A DNA stretch of 64,000 bases from Steroidobacter gossypii (GCF_016801985.1 NZ_JAEVLS010000001.1:1550001-1614000), one strand, 5' to 3'. Counted from the stretch's first letter, positions 35,608 through 45,120 are shown. Notes: generated by a model from the letters alone, not told the origin. Translations and numbers: made by a program.

Positions 35608-36182
35608 GTTGGTATGACTTCCGGTGAAAAGGTGCACCAAGCCAAAGCAACCGGTATGCCACGGGCAATATTTTCCTGAATATTCAACCGATTGCGCGAG
35701 CGGCGGTGCGTTCCTGCAGGTCTGACCCAGCGTCGGTGTAATGCTTACCGACGCGCAAGGCAGCATGCGTTTTTCCATATTGTGAAAACTGCAAGGAGAG
35801 GTCGCAGGCTCGGCGGAGCGAAAACTGCGTCGCGCTGTGAGGGTATTTACCTCGGTTTGTCGCTATACCCTTTAGGATCTGCGTGCGTGTGATTAGGGAT
35901 GCCTTCACAAGGACCCGCAAGGTCGGGGCATGCATCCGGGCAGGGACGCCCTTTCATCTTCCTATTTCCAGTTCTGGTTCAGCGGCGGGTCGCCCGCCAA
36001 CCTTCTCATCGACCAGCCGATTGCTCGACGTGTCGCGATTCATTACTGCCCCCTCCCCGGGATCGCGGCACTTCGCGCAGGGGACCGAACGCCGGATTAA
36101 CTTATTCTGGCCTCTGCGGTCCGGAGGGCGGTCGGTAGGTGCCACCAACCCCTGCCGACCGCCGTTTTTCCGGGCGACGGTT
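35608..36182. other. 575-bp intergenic region without a convincing gene
   Basis: It lies between two - strand genes, so it must hold the PEP-CTERM promoter and the end of the thiolase transcript. I see no protein-like frame; the open frames there are rich in Arg/Pro and cross the terminator. It ends in a strong + strand terminator although no + strand gene precedes it. GGGTAT (35841-35846) and ATACCC (35865-35870) form a small inverted repeat. A small + strand RNA is possible. It does not resemble 6S, tmRNA, RNase P or SRP RNA. Confidence 0.4.
36127..36169 (+). terminator. Rho-independent terminator on the + strand
   Basis: GGCGGTCGGTAGG (36127-36139) pairs with CCTGCCGACCGCC (36151-36163) through 13 positions including one G-U pair, and is followed by GTTTTT. 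The T-run is only on the + strand side, so it points away from the thiolase transcript, which comes from the other side. Confidence 0.75.
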
Positions 36183-37460
36183 TCAGCGTTCCACGATCGC
36201 GGTGACGCCCATGCCGCCGGCGGTGCAGATCGAGATCAGGCCGCGGCCGCCGCCGCGATGGGCGAGTTGCTTGGCCAGCGTGGCAAGGATGCGAGCGCCC
36301 GTGGCGGCGAAGGGGTGGCCCATGGCGACGCTGCCGCCCTTGAGATTCATCTTGCTCCGATCGATGCTGCCGAGAGGCGCCGACAGTCCGAGCCGGTCGC
36401 GGCAGAACTCGGGTGACTCCCACGCCTTGAGCGTGCACAGCACCTGCGCTTCGAACGCTTCGTGGATCTCATAAATGTCGAAATCCTGCAGCTTCAAATT
36501 CGCATCCGCGAGCATGCGCGGCACGGCATAGGCCGGCGCCATCAGCAGGCCTTCCTTCTGCACGAAATCGACCGCCGCATATTTGCCATACGTGAGATAG
36601 GCGAGCACAGGCAGTCCGCGAGCCTTCGCCCATTCTTCGCTGGCGAGAAGCACGGCGGCTGAGCCGTCCGTCATCGGAGTCGAGTTGCCGGCCGTGAGTG
36701 TGCCGTTCGCAGCGAACGACGGTTTGAGCTTGGCGAGCTTCTCGATCGAAGTATCGCGCCGGATGTTGTTGTCCTGGTTCAGCCCGCGGAACGGCACGAC
36801 GAGATCTTCGTAGAAGCCTTCGTCCCAGGCAGCCGCGGCTTTGCGATGACTCTCGTAAGCAAGCTGATCTTGATCGAGGCGCGAGATCTGCCAGGTCTGC
36901 GCCATCTTTTCGCAGTGCTGGCCCATGGACATGCCGGTGCGCGGCTCACTGACTCCCGGCAACTGCGGCTTCAGAAAGCCGGGTCGGAATCCCGCCCAAG
37001 GCGACAAACGCTCGCCCAGCGAACGACCTCGCGCGCTGCGCAGAAGCATTTTGCGATACGCGGTGGGGTAGACGATGGGCACATCGCTCGCGGTATCCAC
37101 ACCGGCGGCGATGGCCGAGTCGATCTGGCCAGTGGCGATCTTCAAGCCCAGCACGATGGCTGTATCCAGGCTCGTGCCACAGGCGCGTTGCAGATCGAAC
37201 GCAGGCGTTTCCGGCGCGAGGCCACTATCCAGCACGCTTTCACGCGTCAGGTTGAAGTCGCGCGAGTGCTTGAGCACCGCGCCGGCGCCGACATCGCCGA
37301 GCGTTTCACCGCGCAGGTTGAATCGATCCACCAGCCCCTTGAGCGAGGCGGTAAGCATTTCCTGGTTGCTGGCTTCGGCATACACGCCCATCGAGCGCGC
37401 GAACGGAATCCGTGTGCCACCGATGATGGCGACGCGGCGGATGGAAGAACCTACGAGCAT
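36183..37460 (-). CDS. Acetyl-CoA C-acyltransferase (thiolase, FadI/AtoB-like)
   Basis: A 425-residue thiolase. The nucleophilic cysteine lies in LQRACGTSLDTA, with the later EIHEAFEAQVL, GHPFAATGAR and SICTAGGMGVTAIVE motifs that complete the active site. It cleaves 3-ketoacyl-CoA or condenses two acetyl-CoA. ATG 37460 was chosen for its GGAG site 6-7 bp upstream and because the thiolase fold begins at RRVAIIGGTRIPF. No beta-oxidation partner (FadJ/FadB type) is adjacent. Confidence 0.9.
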   Translation of the reverse strand: MLVGSSIRRVAIIGGTRIPFARSMGVYAEASNQEMLTASLKGLVDRFNLRGETLGDVGAGAVLKHSRDFNLTRESVLDSGLAPETPAFDLQRACGTSLDTAIVLGLKIATGQIDSAIAAGVDTASDVPIVYPTAYRKMLLRSARGRSLGERLSPWAGFRPGFLKPQLPGVSEPRTGMSMGQHCEKMAQTWQISRLDQDQLAYESHRKAAAAWDEGFYEDLVVPFRGLNQDNNIRRDTSIEKLAKLKPSFAANGTLTAGNSTPMTDGSAAVLLASEEWAKARGLPVLAYLTYGKYAAVDFVQKEGLLMAPAYAVPRMLADANLKLQDFDIYEIHEAFEAQVLCTLKAWESPEFCRDRLGLSAPLGSIDRSKMNLKGGSVAMGHPFAATGARILATLAKQLAHRGGGRGLISICTAGGMGVTAIVER

Positions 37461-37645
37461 GGCGGCTCCATTGCGAGCAACGTGGGGCCGCAAGCATGCC
37501 AGCCGTCGTCACTCGATTCATAGTCGGAACACATCGTTGGGATCGCTGTTCATCTGCTGTTGGCGTCGGCGGCACAAAGCCCGTACGCTGTGCGGCCGCG
37601 ATCCGGAACCACACTCGCCGTCGTCCGCGACGGCCATCGACTCGC

Positions 37646-39016
37646 ATGACTATCACCAGCCGCGACCGCCTGGTCGTGGACGCCCGAGCTATTGTTGCGC
37701 TCGGCGGACCGTTGCTAGGCAATAACCTCTCCATCACCGGCATGGCGTTCGCCGACACCATCATGGCCGGCCAGCTCGGTGCGGTCGACCTGGCCGGCCT
37801 GGCAGTCGGCGCGGCCAGTTTCAACCTTTTCATGTTCACCGGCTTCGGCCTGCTGATGGCGACTTCGCCGTCGGTGGCGCACGCCTTCGGCGCCAACGAC
37901 CGGCAGCAAGTCACGACCTATGCCCGCCAGTCATGGTGGCTGGTGATGGCGCTTTCAATCTTGCTGTTCCTCGGCATGCGGCAGGCCGACTGGTTCCTGC
38001 CGGCAGTCGGCATCGCCGAAGAGGTGCTGCCGGTGGCGATCGGCTATGTGCATGCCATCAGCTGGGGCATGCCCGCGCTGCTGGCGTTTTTTTCTTTGCG
38101 CTATACCAGCGAAGGGTTGGGCCGCACCAAGCCCATCATGTTCACAGGCTTTCTCGGCCTGACCGTGAACGTCATCGGCAACTGGATTTTCATGTACGGC
38201 AAGTTCGGCGCCCCGGCGCTTGGCGCAGTGGGCTGCGGCGTGGCCACCGCCATATCCATGTGGCTCATGTTCTTTGCAATGTTTCTACACGTGCGAACCC
38301 ATCGCGCCTATCGACCTTTCAACTTCTTCGCACGCGTCGATCGGCCGAACTGGCCGGTGCTGGGCGAGTTGACCCGCATCGGAGCGCCCATCGCCGGCAG
38401 CATCCTCGCCGAAGGCGGTTTGTTCGTCGCGGCGGCATTGATGATGGGCAGCATGGGCGCGGTGACGGCGGCCGGCCATCAGATCGCGCTGAACTACGCC
38501 GCTTTCATGTTCATGGTGCCGCTGGCCATCAGTTCGGCCACCACCATTCACGTAGGTCACACGCTCGGCCGCGGCGATGTGCTGGGAGCGCGCAATGCAG
38601 GTTTGATTGGCGTCGGCATGTGCGCCATCGTCATGACCGTCTCCGCCATCGTCATCCTGCTTCTGAACGATCAGATCGCGGCGCTGTACACGCGCGATGT
38701 GCCGGTCCGCGAGCTGGCCGCGAGCTTGCTGCTGATGGCCGCGCTGTTTCAATTTTCCGATGGCGTGCAGGTCGGCGCAGCCGGCGCGCTGCGCGGATTC
38801 AAGGACACGACCATCCCGATGATGATGTGCGTGTTCTCGTACTGGGTGGTTGGATTCACCTTCGCGTATCACTACGGCGTTTACCGGGGCGAAGGGCCGG
38901 TGCTGGTGTGGGTCGGCTTAAACGTCGGGCTGACGGTCAGCGCGATCCTGCTGGTCGTTCGCTACCTGCGCGTCACCAGAGCGCGCATCGACAGTGCGGG
39001 TCAGCGGCCCATATAA
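37646..39016 (+). CDS. MATE-family multidrug/toxin exporter
   Basis: A 456-residue protein with twelve predicted membrane helices in the MATE layout of two similar halves. The first helix region is AIVALGGPLLGNNLSITGMAFADTIMAGQLG, as in NorM-type exporters, and the second half repeats it at GAPIAGSILAEGGLFVAAALMMG. It exports cationic compounds in exchange for Na+ or H+. ATG 37646 was chosen because it puts the first helix at the normal position. Divergent from the thiolase with a 185-bp gap; its 3' end overlaps the opposing DUF2845 gene by 16 bp. Confidence 0.9.
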   Translation: MTITSRDRLVVDARAIVALGGPLLGNNLSITGMAFADTIMAGQLGAVDLAGLAVGAASFNLFMFTGFGLLMATSPSVAHAFGANDRQQVTTYARQSWWLVMALSILLFLGMRQADWFLPAVGIAEEVLPVAIGYVHAISWGMPALLAFFSLRYTSEGLGRTKPIMFTGFLGLTVNVIGNWIFMYGKFGAPALGAVGCGVATAISMWLMFFAMFLHVRTHRAYRPFNFFARVDRPNWPVLGELTRIGAPIAGSILAEGGLFVAAALMMGSMGAVTAAGHQIALNYAAFMFMVPLAISSATTIHVGHTLGRGDVLGARNAGLIGVGMCAIVMTVSAIVILLLNDQIAALYTRDVPVRELAASLLLMAALFQFSDGVQVGAAGALRGFKDTTIPMMMCVFSYWVVGFTFAYHYGVYRGEGPVLVWVGLNVGLTVSAILLVVRYLRVTRARIDSAGQRPI

Positions 39017-39375
39017 GAGCCGCGCTGCGGATCGTTGTAACCGTAGCCGAGGGTTTCCACCTCTTCGACGATGCCGTCGACGAAGCGCACCCGGCGCATC
39101 AGTTTGTTCGGGCCGAAGTTGTAGGTCCAGGTTTCCACCGGGACTTCCACCAGGCCGTCGCCGAAATAAACAAGCCGGCCACTGACGTTATAGAAAGGCC
39201 GCCGCAGGATGGTGCGCGTCTGCACGTCGGCCGGCTCGCCGCAGAAGGCGCGCACTTCGGCGCGTGCATCCCCGTCTCGAATCAAACGTCCACCACAACG
39301 CATGCCGTCAGCATGCGCCGGCATGGCGACCGCCGCCGCCAGAATCGTCGATGCGATGAGCATGGGGATACGCAT
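39001..39375 (-). CDS. DUF2845-domain secreted protein
   Basis: A 124-residue protein with a signal peptide (MLIASTILAAAVAMPAHA). It then has the DUF2845 pattern: MRCGGRLIRDGDARAEVRAFCGEP with two cysteines, and a beta-strand ending WTYNFGPNKLMRRVRFVDG. It is likely periplasmic and of unknown function. ATG 39375 was chosen to begin the signal peptide. Confidence 0.8.
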   Translation of the reverse strand: MRIPMLIASTILAAAVAMPAHADGMRCGGRLIRDGDARAEVRAFCGEPADVQTRTILRRPFYNVSGRLVYFGDGLVEVPVETWTYNFGPNKLMRRVRFVDGIVEEVETLGYGYNDPQRGSYMGR

Positions 39376-39427
39376 GGCGCTCACTATGCCTCCGCGCGCA
39401 TGAATTGCCAATGAACGCCGGCTTAAC

Positions 39428-40606
39428 TCAGGAAGCGGACGCATGCAGTCTCCCCTCGATGCAATTTCGATACAGCTGGGCGAAGTCCGCCACGGTGAGC
39501 GTCACTGGATTGCCGCCAGTGGAGGGATCGTCGAACGCCTGCTGCGCGAATCGGTTCGCGTGCTCGGGTTCAACGCCCAGCTCGGCCAATGTGTCCGGCA
39601 CGCCGATGGTTTTTCGCAGGCCCAGGATCCAGTCCAGCACCCCGGTAAATGAATGTTCTTGCAAATTGAGATAGGCCGCCAGGCGCTGCATTTTCTCGCT
39701 CAGCGCCGGTCGATTCCACGACAGGACATAAGGCATGACCACCGCATTGGTCAGGCCGTGATGCGTGTTCAGGTTGGCCGAGCAGGGATGGCTCAGGCTA
39801 TGCATGGCGCCGAGCCCTTTCTGAAACGCGGTCGCGCCCATCAGCGACGCCGCCATCATGTGCGAGCGGGCTTCGAGGTCGCTGCCGTGTTTCACCGCCG
39901 TTGCCAGCCAGTCATGAATCAAACGCATTCCTTCCAGTGCAATGCCTTCCGCCAGGGGGTGATAGGAAGGCGAGCAATACGCCTCGAGATTGTGAGATAG
40001 CGCGTCCATGCCGACCGCGGCGGTCACGCTGGGCGGCAGGCCCAAGGTCAGCTCCGGATCGGCGATCACCACCGCGGGCAGCATCTTCGGATGAAAGATG
40101 ATTTTCTTGGTGTGGTCGCGCGTGTCGGTGATGACCGCGGCGCGTCCGACTTCAGAGCCGGTGCCGGACGTTGTAGGCACTGCCACCGTCGGCGCCATTC
40201 CCGCGACATTCACACGCGTGTACCAGTCCTCACGATCTTCGAAGTCCCAGATTGGGCGCGTCTGTCCCGCCATCAACGCCACCGCCTTGCCGGTGTCGAG
40301 CGCGCTGCCGCCGCCGAAAGCGATCACGCCATCGTGCGAGCTCCGGCGATAGGCATTGACGCCATTCGTGACGTTGGACTCCACCGGATTCGCCTGCACG
40401 TCGCTGAAGACTTCGCAACTCAGTCCCGCGGCTCGACACGATGCGACGGCATTCTCGATCATCGACATCTTCGCCAGCGCCGGATCGGTGACGAGCAGCG
40501 GACGCTTCATGCCGAGCGATTTGCATGCGTCGGCCAACTCTGCGACACGCCCCGGGCCGAAGCGCACCGAGGTAGGATAGTTCCAGTTGCCGCGCAGTGA
40601 AGCCAT
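39428..40606 (-). CDS. Iron-containing alcohol dehydrogenase
   Basis: A 392-residue group III alcohol dehydrogenase. The dinucleotide-binding GGGSALDTGKAVA and the metal-binding segments are present: DALSHNLEAYCSPSYHPLA, then GAMHSLSHPCSANLNTHHGLTNAV with two histidine ligands. ATG 40606 has an AAGGA site; an ATG at 40651 is also in frame. It is the last gene of an operon with a permease, a glutamine-synthetase-like ligase and an aldehyde dehydrogenase. That suggests it oxidises a hydroxyl group on a glutamylated amino alcohol, giving the aldehyde used by its neighbour; this is inference. Confidence 0.88.
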   Translation of the reverse strand: MASLRGNWNYPTSVRFGPGRVAELADACKSLGMKRPLLVTDPALAKMSMIENAVASCRAAGLSCEVFSDVQANPVESNVTNGVNAYRRSSHDGVIAFGGGSALDTGKAVALMAGQTRPIWDFEDREDWYTRVNVAGMAPTVAVPTTSGTGSEVGRAAVITDTRDHTKKIIFHPKMLPAVVIADPELTLGLPPSVTAAVGMDALSHNLEAYCSPSYHPLAEGIALEGMRLIHDWLATAVKHGSDLEARSHMMAASLMGATAFQKGLGAMHSLSHPCSANLNTHHGLTNAVVMPYVLSWNRPALSEKMQRLAAYLNLQEHSFTGVLDWILGLRKTIGVPDTLAELGVEPEHANRFAQQAFDDPSTGGNPVTLTVADFAQLYRNCIEGRLHASAS

Positions 40607-40655
40607 GAGGGTTTCCTTCGAGCGAACCGGTTTGATGATGAACTCTCGCATGATT

Positions 40656-42038
40656 TCAAGTACGCGTGCGCAGATGAAACGATTTGGGACGAGTCAGGTG
40701 TTCGTAGCCCACCACCGATAACGTGCAGCCGCGGCCGGAATCCTTCACGCCGACCCATGCGAGCGCCGGATCGAGATAGTCGCAGCGATTCATGAACCAC
40801 GTGCCGGTGTCGATGCGATCGCCGATGGCCAGCGCGGCCTCCTGATCCCGTGTCCAGATCGCCGCGGTGAGTCCGAAGACCGTGTCGTTCATGAGCTCGA
40901 CGGCCTGCTGGTCCGAGCTCACTTTCATCAGACCCGCAACCGGCCCGAAAATTTCCTCGCGCATCACCGTCATCGAGTGGTCGACGCCCAGCAGCAGCTG
41001 AGGCGCCAGATACGGTGTGCCGGGTTTGCTGACAGGAAAAGCCGCTGCATCGATCGCAGGCGACGCGCCGGCGCGGATCGACGCTTCGATCTGCTGACGA
41101 ATCGTGTCCGCGGCGGAGGTGCGAATCACAGGACCTAGCGTCGTGTTCGGATCCAGTGGATTGCCAAGTACGTACTTACGAGTGAGATCGATAAAGCCGG
41201 CGACAAAGTCGTCGTACACGCGTTCGTGCACATAGATTCGCTGCAGGCCACAGCACGACTGGCCGCTGTTGAAATAGGCGCCATCCACGATGTTCTCGAT
41301 GGCGTGCGCGAGATCCGCGTCATGTCTCACATACACGGGATCGCAGCCGCCGAGCTCCAGTCCCACACCGATGAAACGTTCCGAAGCCGCACGTTGCACG
41401 GTGTGGCCGCCAGCCACCGAGCCGGTGAAGGCGACGAAGTCGATGCGTCGGTCGCGAACAATCTTCTCGGTGTCGGCATGAGTGAGATGCAGAACTTGAA
41501 ACACGCCTGCAGGCAAGCCGGCCTTGGTCAAGCAGCTCGCAAAGCGCTCCGCGCACAATGGTGTCTGGGCCGAATGTTTGAGGATGACTGCGTTGCCGGC
41601 CATCAATGCGGGAACGACGCTGTTGACCGCGATCAGGTACGGATAATTCCAAGCGGCGATGGTGAGCACGACGCCAAGCGGCTCGCGACGCACGAAGCGG
41701 GTGAAGTTTTCTTTCGGGCCCGCGTCGATGTCGGCCAGCGCCTGTGGCGCGATGGCGATCATGTGTCTCGCGCGCTCCAGCGTGCCGTTCACTTCGCTGG
41801 GCGTGTAGCGAATCGGCCGGCCCATTTGCCAGGTCAGCTCGGTGGCGATCTCGTCGCGCTGGGCCTCGAACAGATCGCAAAACCTCGAAAGAATGGCCGC
41901 GCGATCCTCCACAGGCGTATCGCGCCACGCGCGCTGCGCGGCGCGAGCGGCGTCGAGTGCTTCATCGATGATCGCGGGCGTATCCAGCTCGAGCTCGACG
42001 TAGATGCTGCCATCGATAGGAGAGATCGTCTTCTGCAT
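40656..42038 (-). CDS. NAD(P)-dependent aldehyde dehydrogenase
   Basis: A 460-residue aldehyde dehydrogenase. It has the AWNYPYLIAVNSVVPALMAGN cofactor segment, FTGSVAGG, the catalytic glutamate in LELGGCDP and the catalytic cysteine in NSGQSCCGLQRIYVH. The usual lysine of ELGGK is a cysteine here. ATG 42038 was chosen because it gives the usual start (QKTISPIDGSIYVE); a GTG at 42095 is in frame. It lies 50 bp from the alcohol dehydrogenase and 61 bp from the ligase. It likely oxidises a gamma-glutamylamino-aldehyde to the acid, as PuuC does in putrescine breakdown. Confidence 0.88.
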   Translation of the reverse strand: MQKTISPIDGSIYVELELDTPAIIDEALDAARAAQRAWRDTPVEDRAAILSRFCDLFEAQRDEIATELTWQMGRPIRYTPSEVNGTLERARHMIAIAPQALADIDAGPKENFTRFVRREPLGVVLTIAAWNYPYLIAVNSVVPALMAGNAVILKHSAQTPLCAERFASCLTKAGLPAGVFQVLHLTHADTEKIVRDRRIDFVAFTGSVAGGHTVQRAASERFIGVGLELGGCDPVYVRHDADLAHAIENIVDGAYFNSGQSCCGLQRIYVHERVYDDFVAGFIDLTRKYVLGNPLDPNTTLGPVIRTSAADTIRQQIEASIRAGASPAIDAAAFPVSKPGTPYLAPQLLLGVDHSMTVMREEIFGPVAGLMKVSSDQQAVELMNDTVFGLTAAIWTRDQEAALAIGDRIDTGTWFMNRCDYLDPALAWVGVKDSGRGCTLSVVGYEHLTRPKSFHLRTRT

Positions 42039-42098
42039 ATGCTCGCTCGCCAATGTGCCGGCCGCGCCTTCGACTGTTCTCCGTTCCCGGGACACCAG

Positions 42099-43469
42099 TC
42101 AGATGATTTCGAAGTACCTGGCCAGCTCCCAGTCCGTAATATGCTTGCGGAACTCGCGCTCTTCCCACTCGCGGGTCGCGGCGAAGTGATCGACGAAGGC
42201 ATCGCCGAAGTACTCGCGCGCCATGCGCGATTGTTTCAAACGCTGAGCCGCATCCCACAGCGTGCGCGGCAGCGCCAGGCGCTCTGGAAACTTGTGATCG
42301 TAGGCGTTGCCTTCGACCATCGGCTCCGGTTCGATGCGATGCTCGACGCCCCACAAGCCCGAGGCCAGCGCCGCAGCCAGAATGATGTATGGATTGGCGT
42401 CGGCTGCCGCCACCCGATACTCCACACGTTGTGACTTCGCGCTGCCGGGAATGACGCGCAAGGCGCAGGTCCGGTTCTCGACGCCGATGGTGGAATCGGT
42501 GGGCGCCCAGAAGCCGGGAATCAGACGTGTGTAAGAGTTGACGGTCGGCGCGACCATGGCGAGCAACTCCGGCATGAGTTGTTGCTGGCCGCCGACGAAA
42601 TGACGCATGGTCTGGCTCATCTGATGCGGCTGGTCGGGATCGTGGAACACCGGCTTGCCGCCGCTATCCTTGAGCGACAGATGAATGTGTCCGCTCTGGC
42701 CCGGCCAGTCGCGCGACCACTTGGCCATGAACGTGGCCATCATGTTGTTGCGCTGGGCGAGCACCTTCACGAACGTTTTGAACAGCGCTGCCTTGTCCGC
42801 CGAGGCCAGCGCCTCGTCGAACGCGATGGCGGCTTCGATCACGCCGGGCCCGGTTTCCTCGTGCAGCCCTTCGATGCCGAAATCCATGGCTTCGCAGGTC
42901 TCCAGCATGTGGCGATAGAATTCCGCCGCGGTCGAGTTGCGAAGCACCGAATAGCCGAACCAGCCGGGCGCCATGGGTTTCAGATCGCGATAGTGCTTGG
43001 CGCGTACCGACTCCGGCGTCTCGTCGAAAAAGAACACTTCGTATTCGAAGCCTGCGTACGCCTGGAAGCCAAGCTGGGCCGCTTTGTCGAGCACGCGTCG
43101 AAGCACGCCGCGAGGACAGATCTGCTCCGCCCCGCCAGTGAACTCGCTCAAGAACAGCAGGTTGTTGTGCTCGAACGGCAGCGGCCGGCAGGTCTCCGGA
43201 AGAATGCGCACCGGCGCGTCCGGATAGCCGGTGTGCCAGCCGGTGAATTTCACATTGTCGTAGAGCTGATCCTGGCAGTCCCAACCGAGCACGACATCGC
43301 AGAATCCGAAGCCGCTCTCCAGCGCCGAAACGAACTTGGCGCGCGACATATATTTGCCGCGCATGATGCCGTCCACGTCGAACACGCCGACTTTGACGTG
43401 CGACAGACCGCGCTGCTCGACGATGGCTTTGGCGTCGGCGGCATTCTTGACCTGGCGAGGTTCCATCAT
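42099..43469 (-). CDS. Glutamine synthetase family ligase (PuuA/GlnA4/IpuC-like gamma-glutamylamide synthetase)
   Basis: A 456-residue glutamine-synthetase fold protein. The beta-grasp N-domain starts KVGVFDVDGIMRGKYMS; the catalytic domain has FEYEVFFFDE, GQSGHIHLSL, PGFWAPTDSTIGVENRTCALRV and NPYIILAAALASG. Divergence from housekeeping GlnA and the catabolic operon point to a gamma-glutamyl-amine ligase like PuuA (putrescine), IpuC (isopropylamine/alaninol) or Streptomyces GlnA4 (ethanolamine). It would join glutamate to an amine using ATP, protecting it for oxidation. Its ATG overlaps the permease stop (ATGA). Confidence 0.85.
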   Translation of the reverse strand: MMEPRQVKNAADAKAIVEQRGLSHVKVGVFDVDGIMRGKYMSRAKFVSALESGFGFCDVVLGWDCQDQLYDNVKFTGWHTGYPDAPVRILPETCRPLPFEHNNLLFLSEFTGGAEQICPRGVLRRVLDKAAQLGFQAYAGFEYEVFFFDETPESVRAKHYRDLKPMAPGWFGYSVLRNSTAAEFYRHMLETCEAMDFGIEGLHEETGPGVIEAAIAFDEALASADKAALFKTFVKVLAQRNNMMATFMAKWSRDWPGQSGHIHLSLKDSGGKPVFHDPDQPHQMSQTMRHFVGGQQQLMPELLAMVAPTVNSYTRLIPGFWAPTDSTIGVENRTCALRVIPGSAKSQRVEYRVAAADANPYIILAAALASGLWGVEHRIEPEPMVEGNAYDHKFPERLALPRTLWDAAQRLKQSRMAREYFGDAFVDHFAATREWEEREFRKHITDWELARYFEII

Positions 43470-45028
43470 GATGCAGTGTCAACCTTGGTGGTGCCGTAAC
43501 CCTCGCGCTCGGGATGACCATGCTGGCCGCCAGTGAGCGCGAATTCCTCTTCCGGCGACAGCACCAGCCGGTGACGGCCCACCAGCGCAAAATAGATGAG
43601 GCCAGCGACGTACCACGCCAGGGCCGAGTACACACCGGCGCGATACACCGGATCCTGCAGTTGGAAATACAAAGTGACCAGTGCGATCAGGACCGTGGCG
43701 CTCGCGCCTGGAATGCCCAACGGGCTGCGATACGGGCGCTCGATGTTCGGCATGTTCTTGCGTAACAGAATGAACGAGACGCCCTGCAGCGCATAAGAAA
43801 TCATGGCGCCGAACACCGCCATGTTGAGCAAGGTCGCGCCGATGATCGCGCCGCCTTGCTCCGCGCCGCGCGAGAACCAAACGACGAGGATCACGCAGAG
43901 CCCGATGGCCGCGCCGGTGAACAATGCGATGTGAGGAGTCTTGCGCGAGCCGTGCGTGATCGACATCGCTGCCGGGTAGTAGCCCGCGCGAGACAGGGAA
44001 TAGATCTGCCGGCCGAACGCGAAAATGATGGTGTGGAAGCTGGCGATCAACCCGATGACCGCGAGCAGCGACAGCAGCTTGGCGATGTCGCCGGTGAAGA
44101 TCACGCGGAAGCCGTCGAGCAACGGCTCGGCCGAGGTGGCCAGCGAATAGGCGCCATGCAGCTTGCCCTGGTCCGCCGAGCCGATCGATGCGTTCAGCAA
44201 CATGATCATCAGCGCCGACACCATCAGTGTGAACATGCCGAAGATCAGGCCTTTGGGCATGTCCCGTTTCGGATCCACCGATTCCTCCGCTGCGAGCGGC
44301 AATTCCTCGATCGCGAGGAACAGCCACACCGCGAACGGCATGGCCGCCAGCACACCGCCCCAGCCGAACGGCAGGAAGCTGCCGCCGCCCTGCGGCAACT
44401 CCATGAGATTGCCATCGGGGCCGACCGCGATGTTCAGCGCCCAGCGCGAAAAGTCCGCGTACGGAATGGCGCTGATCCAGAACACCACCAGCACCGCCAG
44501 CGCCAGCATGGTGACCACCACCGAGATCTTGAATGAGACCTCCACTCCGGCGTAGTTGAGCGCCACGAACAGCAGATAACAGCCGATCCACCACAATGGC
44601 TGAAACGCGGCGGGAGTTTCGAAGATGCCGGTGAGGTAGGAGCCGATGAAAAACACGATCACCGCCGGCGTCATGATGTATTCGATGCTCTCGGCCAGCC
44701 CGGTGATGAAGCCGCCCCAGGGGCCCATGGCGCTGCGAGCAAACGAATAAGCCCCGCCGGTGTGGGGCAGCGCCGGCGACATTTCCGCCAGGCTGAAGAT
44801 CAGGCCCAGATACATGATGGCGATGATGATGGCGGCGATGAACAGTCCGCCCCAGCCGCCGGCGCCGATGCCGAGATTCCAGCCGGAAAAGTGACCCGAG
44901 ATGACCGCGCCGACGCCCAGCGCCCATAACGACCAGACTCGTGCGTGGCGTCTGAGGCTGCGCTTGGCGAAGTAGTCCGCACCGGCGTTCTGATACGTCA
45001 CGCCGCCAACCGTCTTCTTGGCTGTCAT
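43466..45028 (-). CDS. APC-superfamily amine/amino acid permease, ethanolamine-permease-like
   Basis: A 520-residue membrane protein of about twelve helices. The N-terminal region VGAVISGHFSGWNLGIGAGGWGGL, SLAEMSPALPHTGGAYSFARSAMGP and LAESIEYIMTPAVIVFFIGSYL are very close in pattern to ethanolamine permeases of Pseudomonas. ATG 45028 has a GGAG site 6 bp upstream. First gene of the operon with the gamma-glutamylamide synthetase, aldehyde dehydrogenase and alcohol dehydrogenase, so it probably imports the amine or amino alcohol consumed by that route. Confidence 0.85.
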   Translation of the reverse strand: MTAKKTVGGVTYQNAGADYFAKRSLRRHARVWSLWALGVGAVISGHFSGWNLGIGAGGWGGLFIAAIIIAIMYLGLIFSLAEMSPALPHTGGAYSFARSAMGPWGGFITGLAESIEYIMTPAVIVFFIGSYLTGIFETPAAFQPLWWIGCYLLFVALNYAGVEVSFKISVVVTMLALAVLVVFWISAIPYADFSRWALNIAVGPDGNLMELPQGGGSFLPFGWGGVLAAMPFAVWLFLAIEELPLAAEESVDPKRDMPKGLIFGMFTLMVSALMIMLLNASIGSADQGKLHGAYSLATSAEPLLDGFRVIFTGDIAKLLSLLAVIGLIASFHTIIFAFGRQIYSLSRAGYYPAAMSITHGSRKTPHIALFTGAAIGLCVILVVWFSRGAEQGGAIIGATLLNMAVFGAMISYALQGVSFILLRKNMPNIERPYRSPLGIPGASATVLIALVTLYFQLQDPVYRAGVYSALAWYVAGLIYFALVGRHRLVLSPEEEFALTGGQHGHPEREGYGTTKVDTAS

Positions 45029-45120
45029 GCGATTCTCCTGGAAGGAACGCCAATCGCAGCCGCGACCCACATTCCTTGTCTGTTGTTCTCGAGGATGAAT
45101 GCGACGAAACGACTATACGC

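Noticed and set aside
35608-36182. Known structural RNA (6S, tmRNA, RNase P, SRP) in the gene-free gap
   Set aside because: None of the conserved sequence blocks of these RNAs could be found by eye on the + strand.
37933-39414. Long alternative + strand frame over the MATE gene
   Set aside because: Arg/His/Gly-rich out-of-frame translation of a clear MATE transporter.
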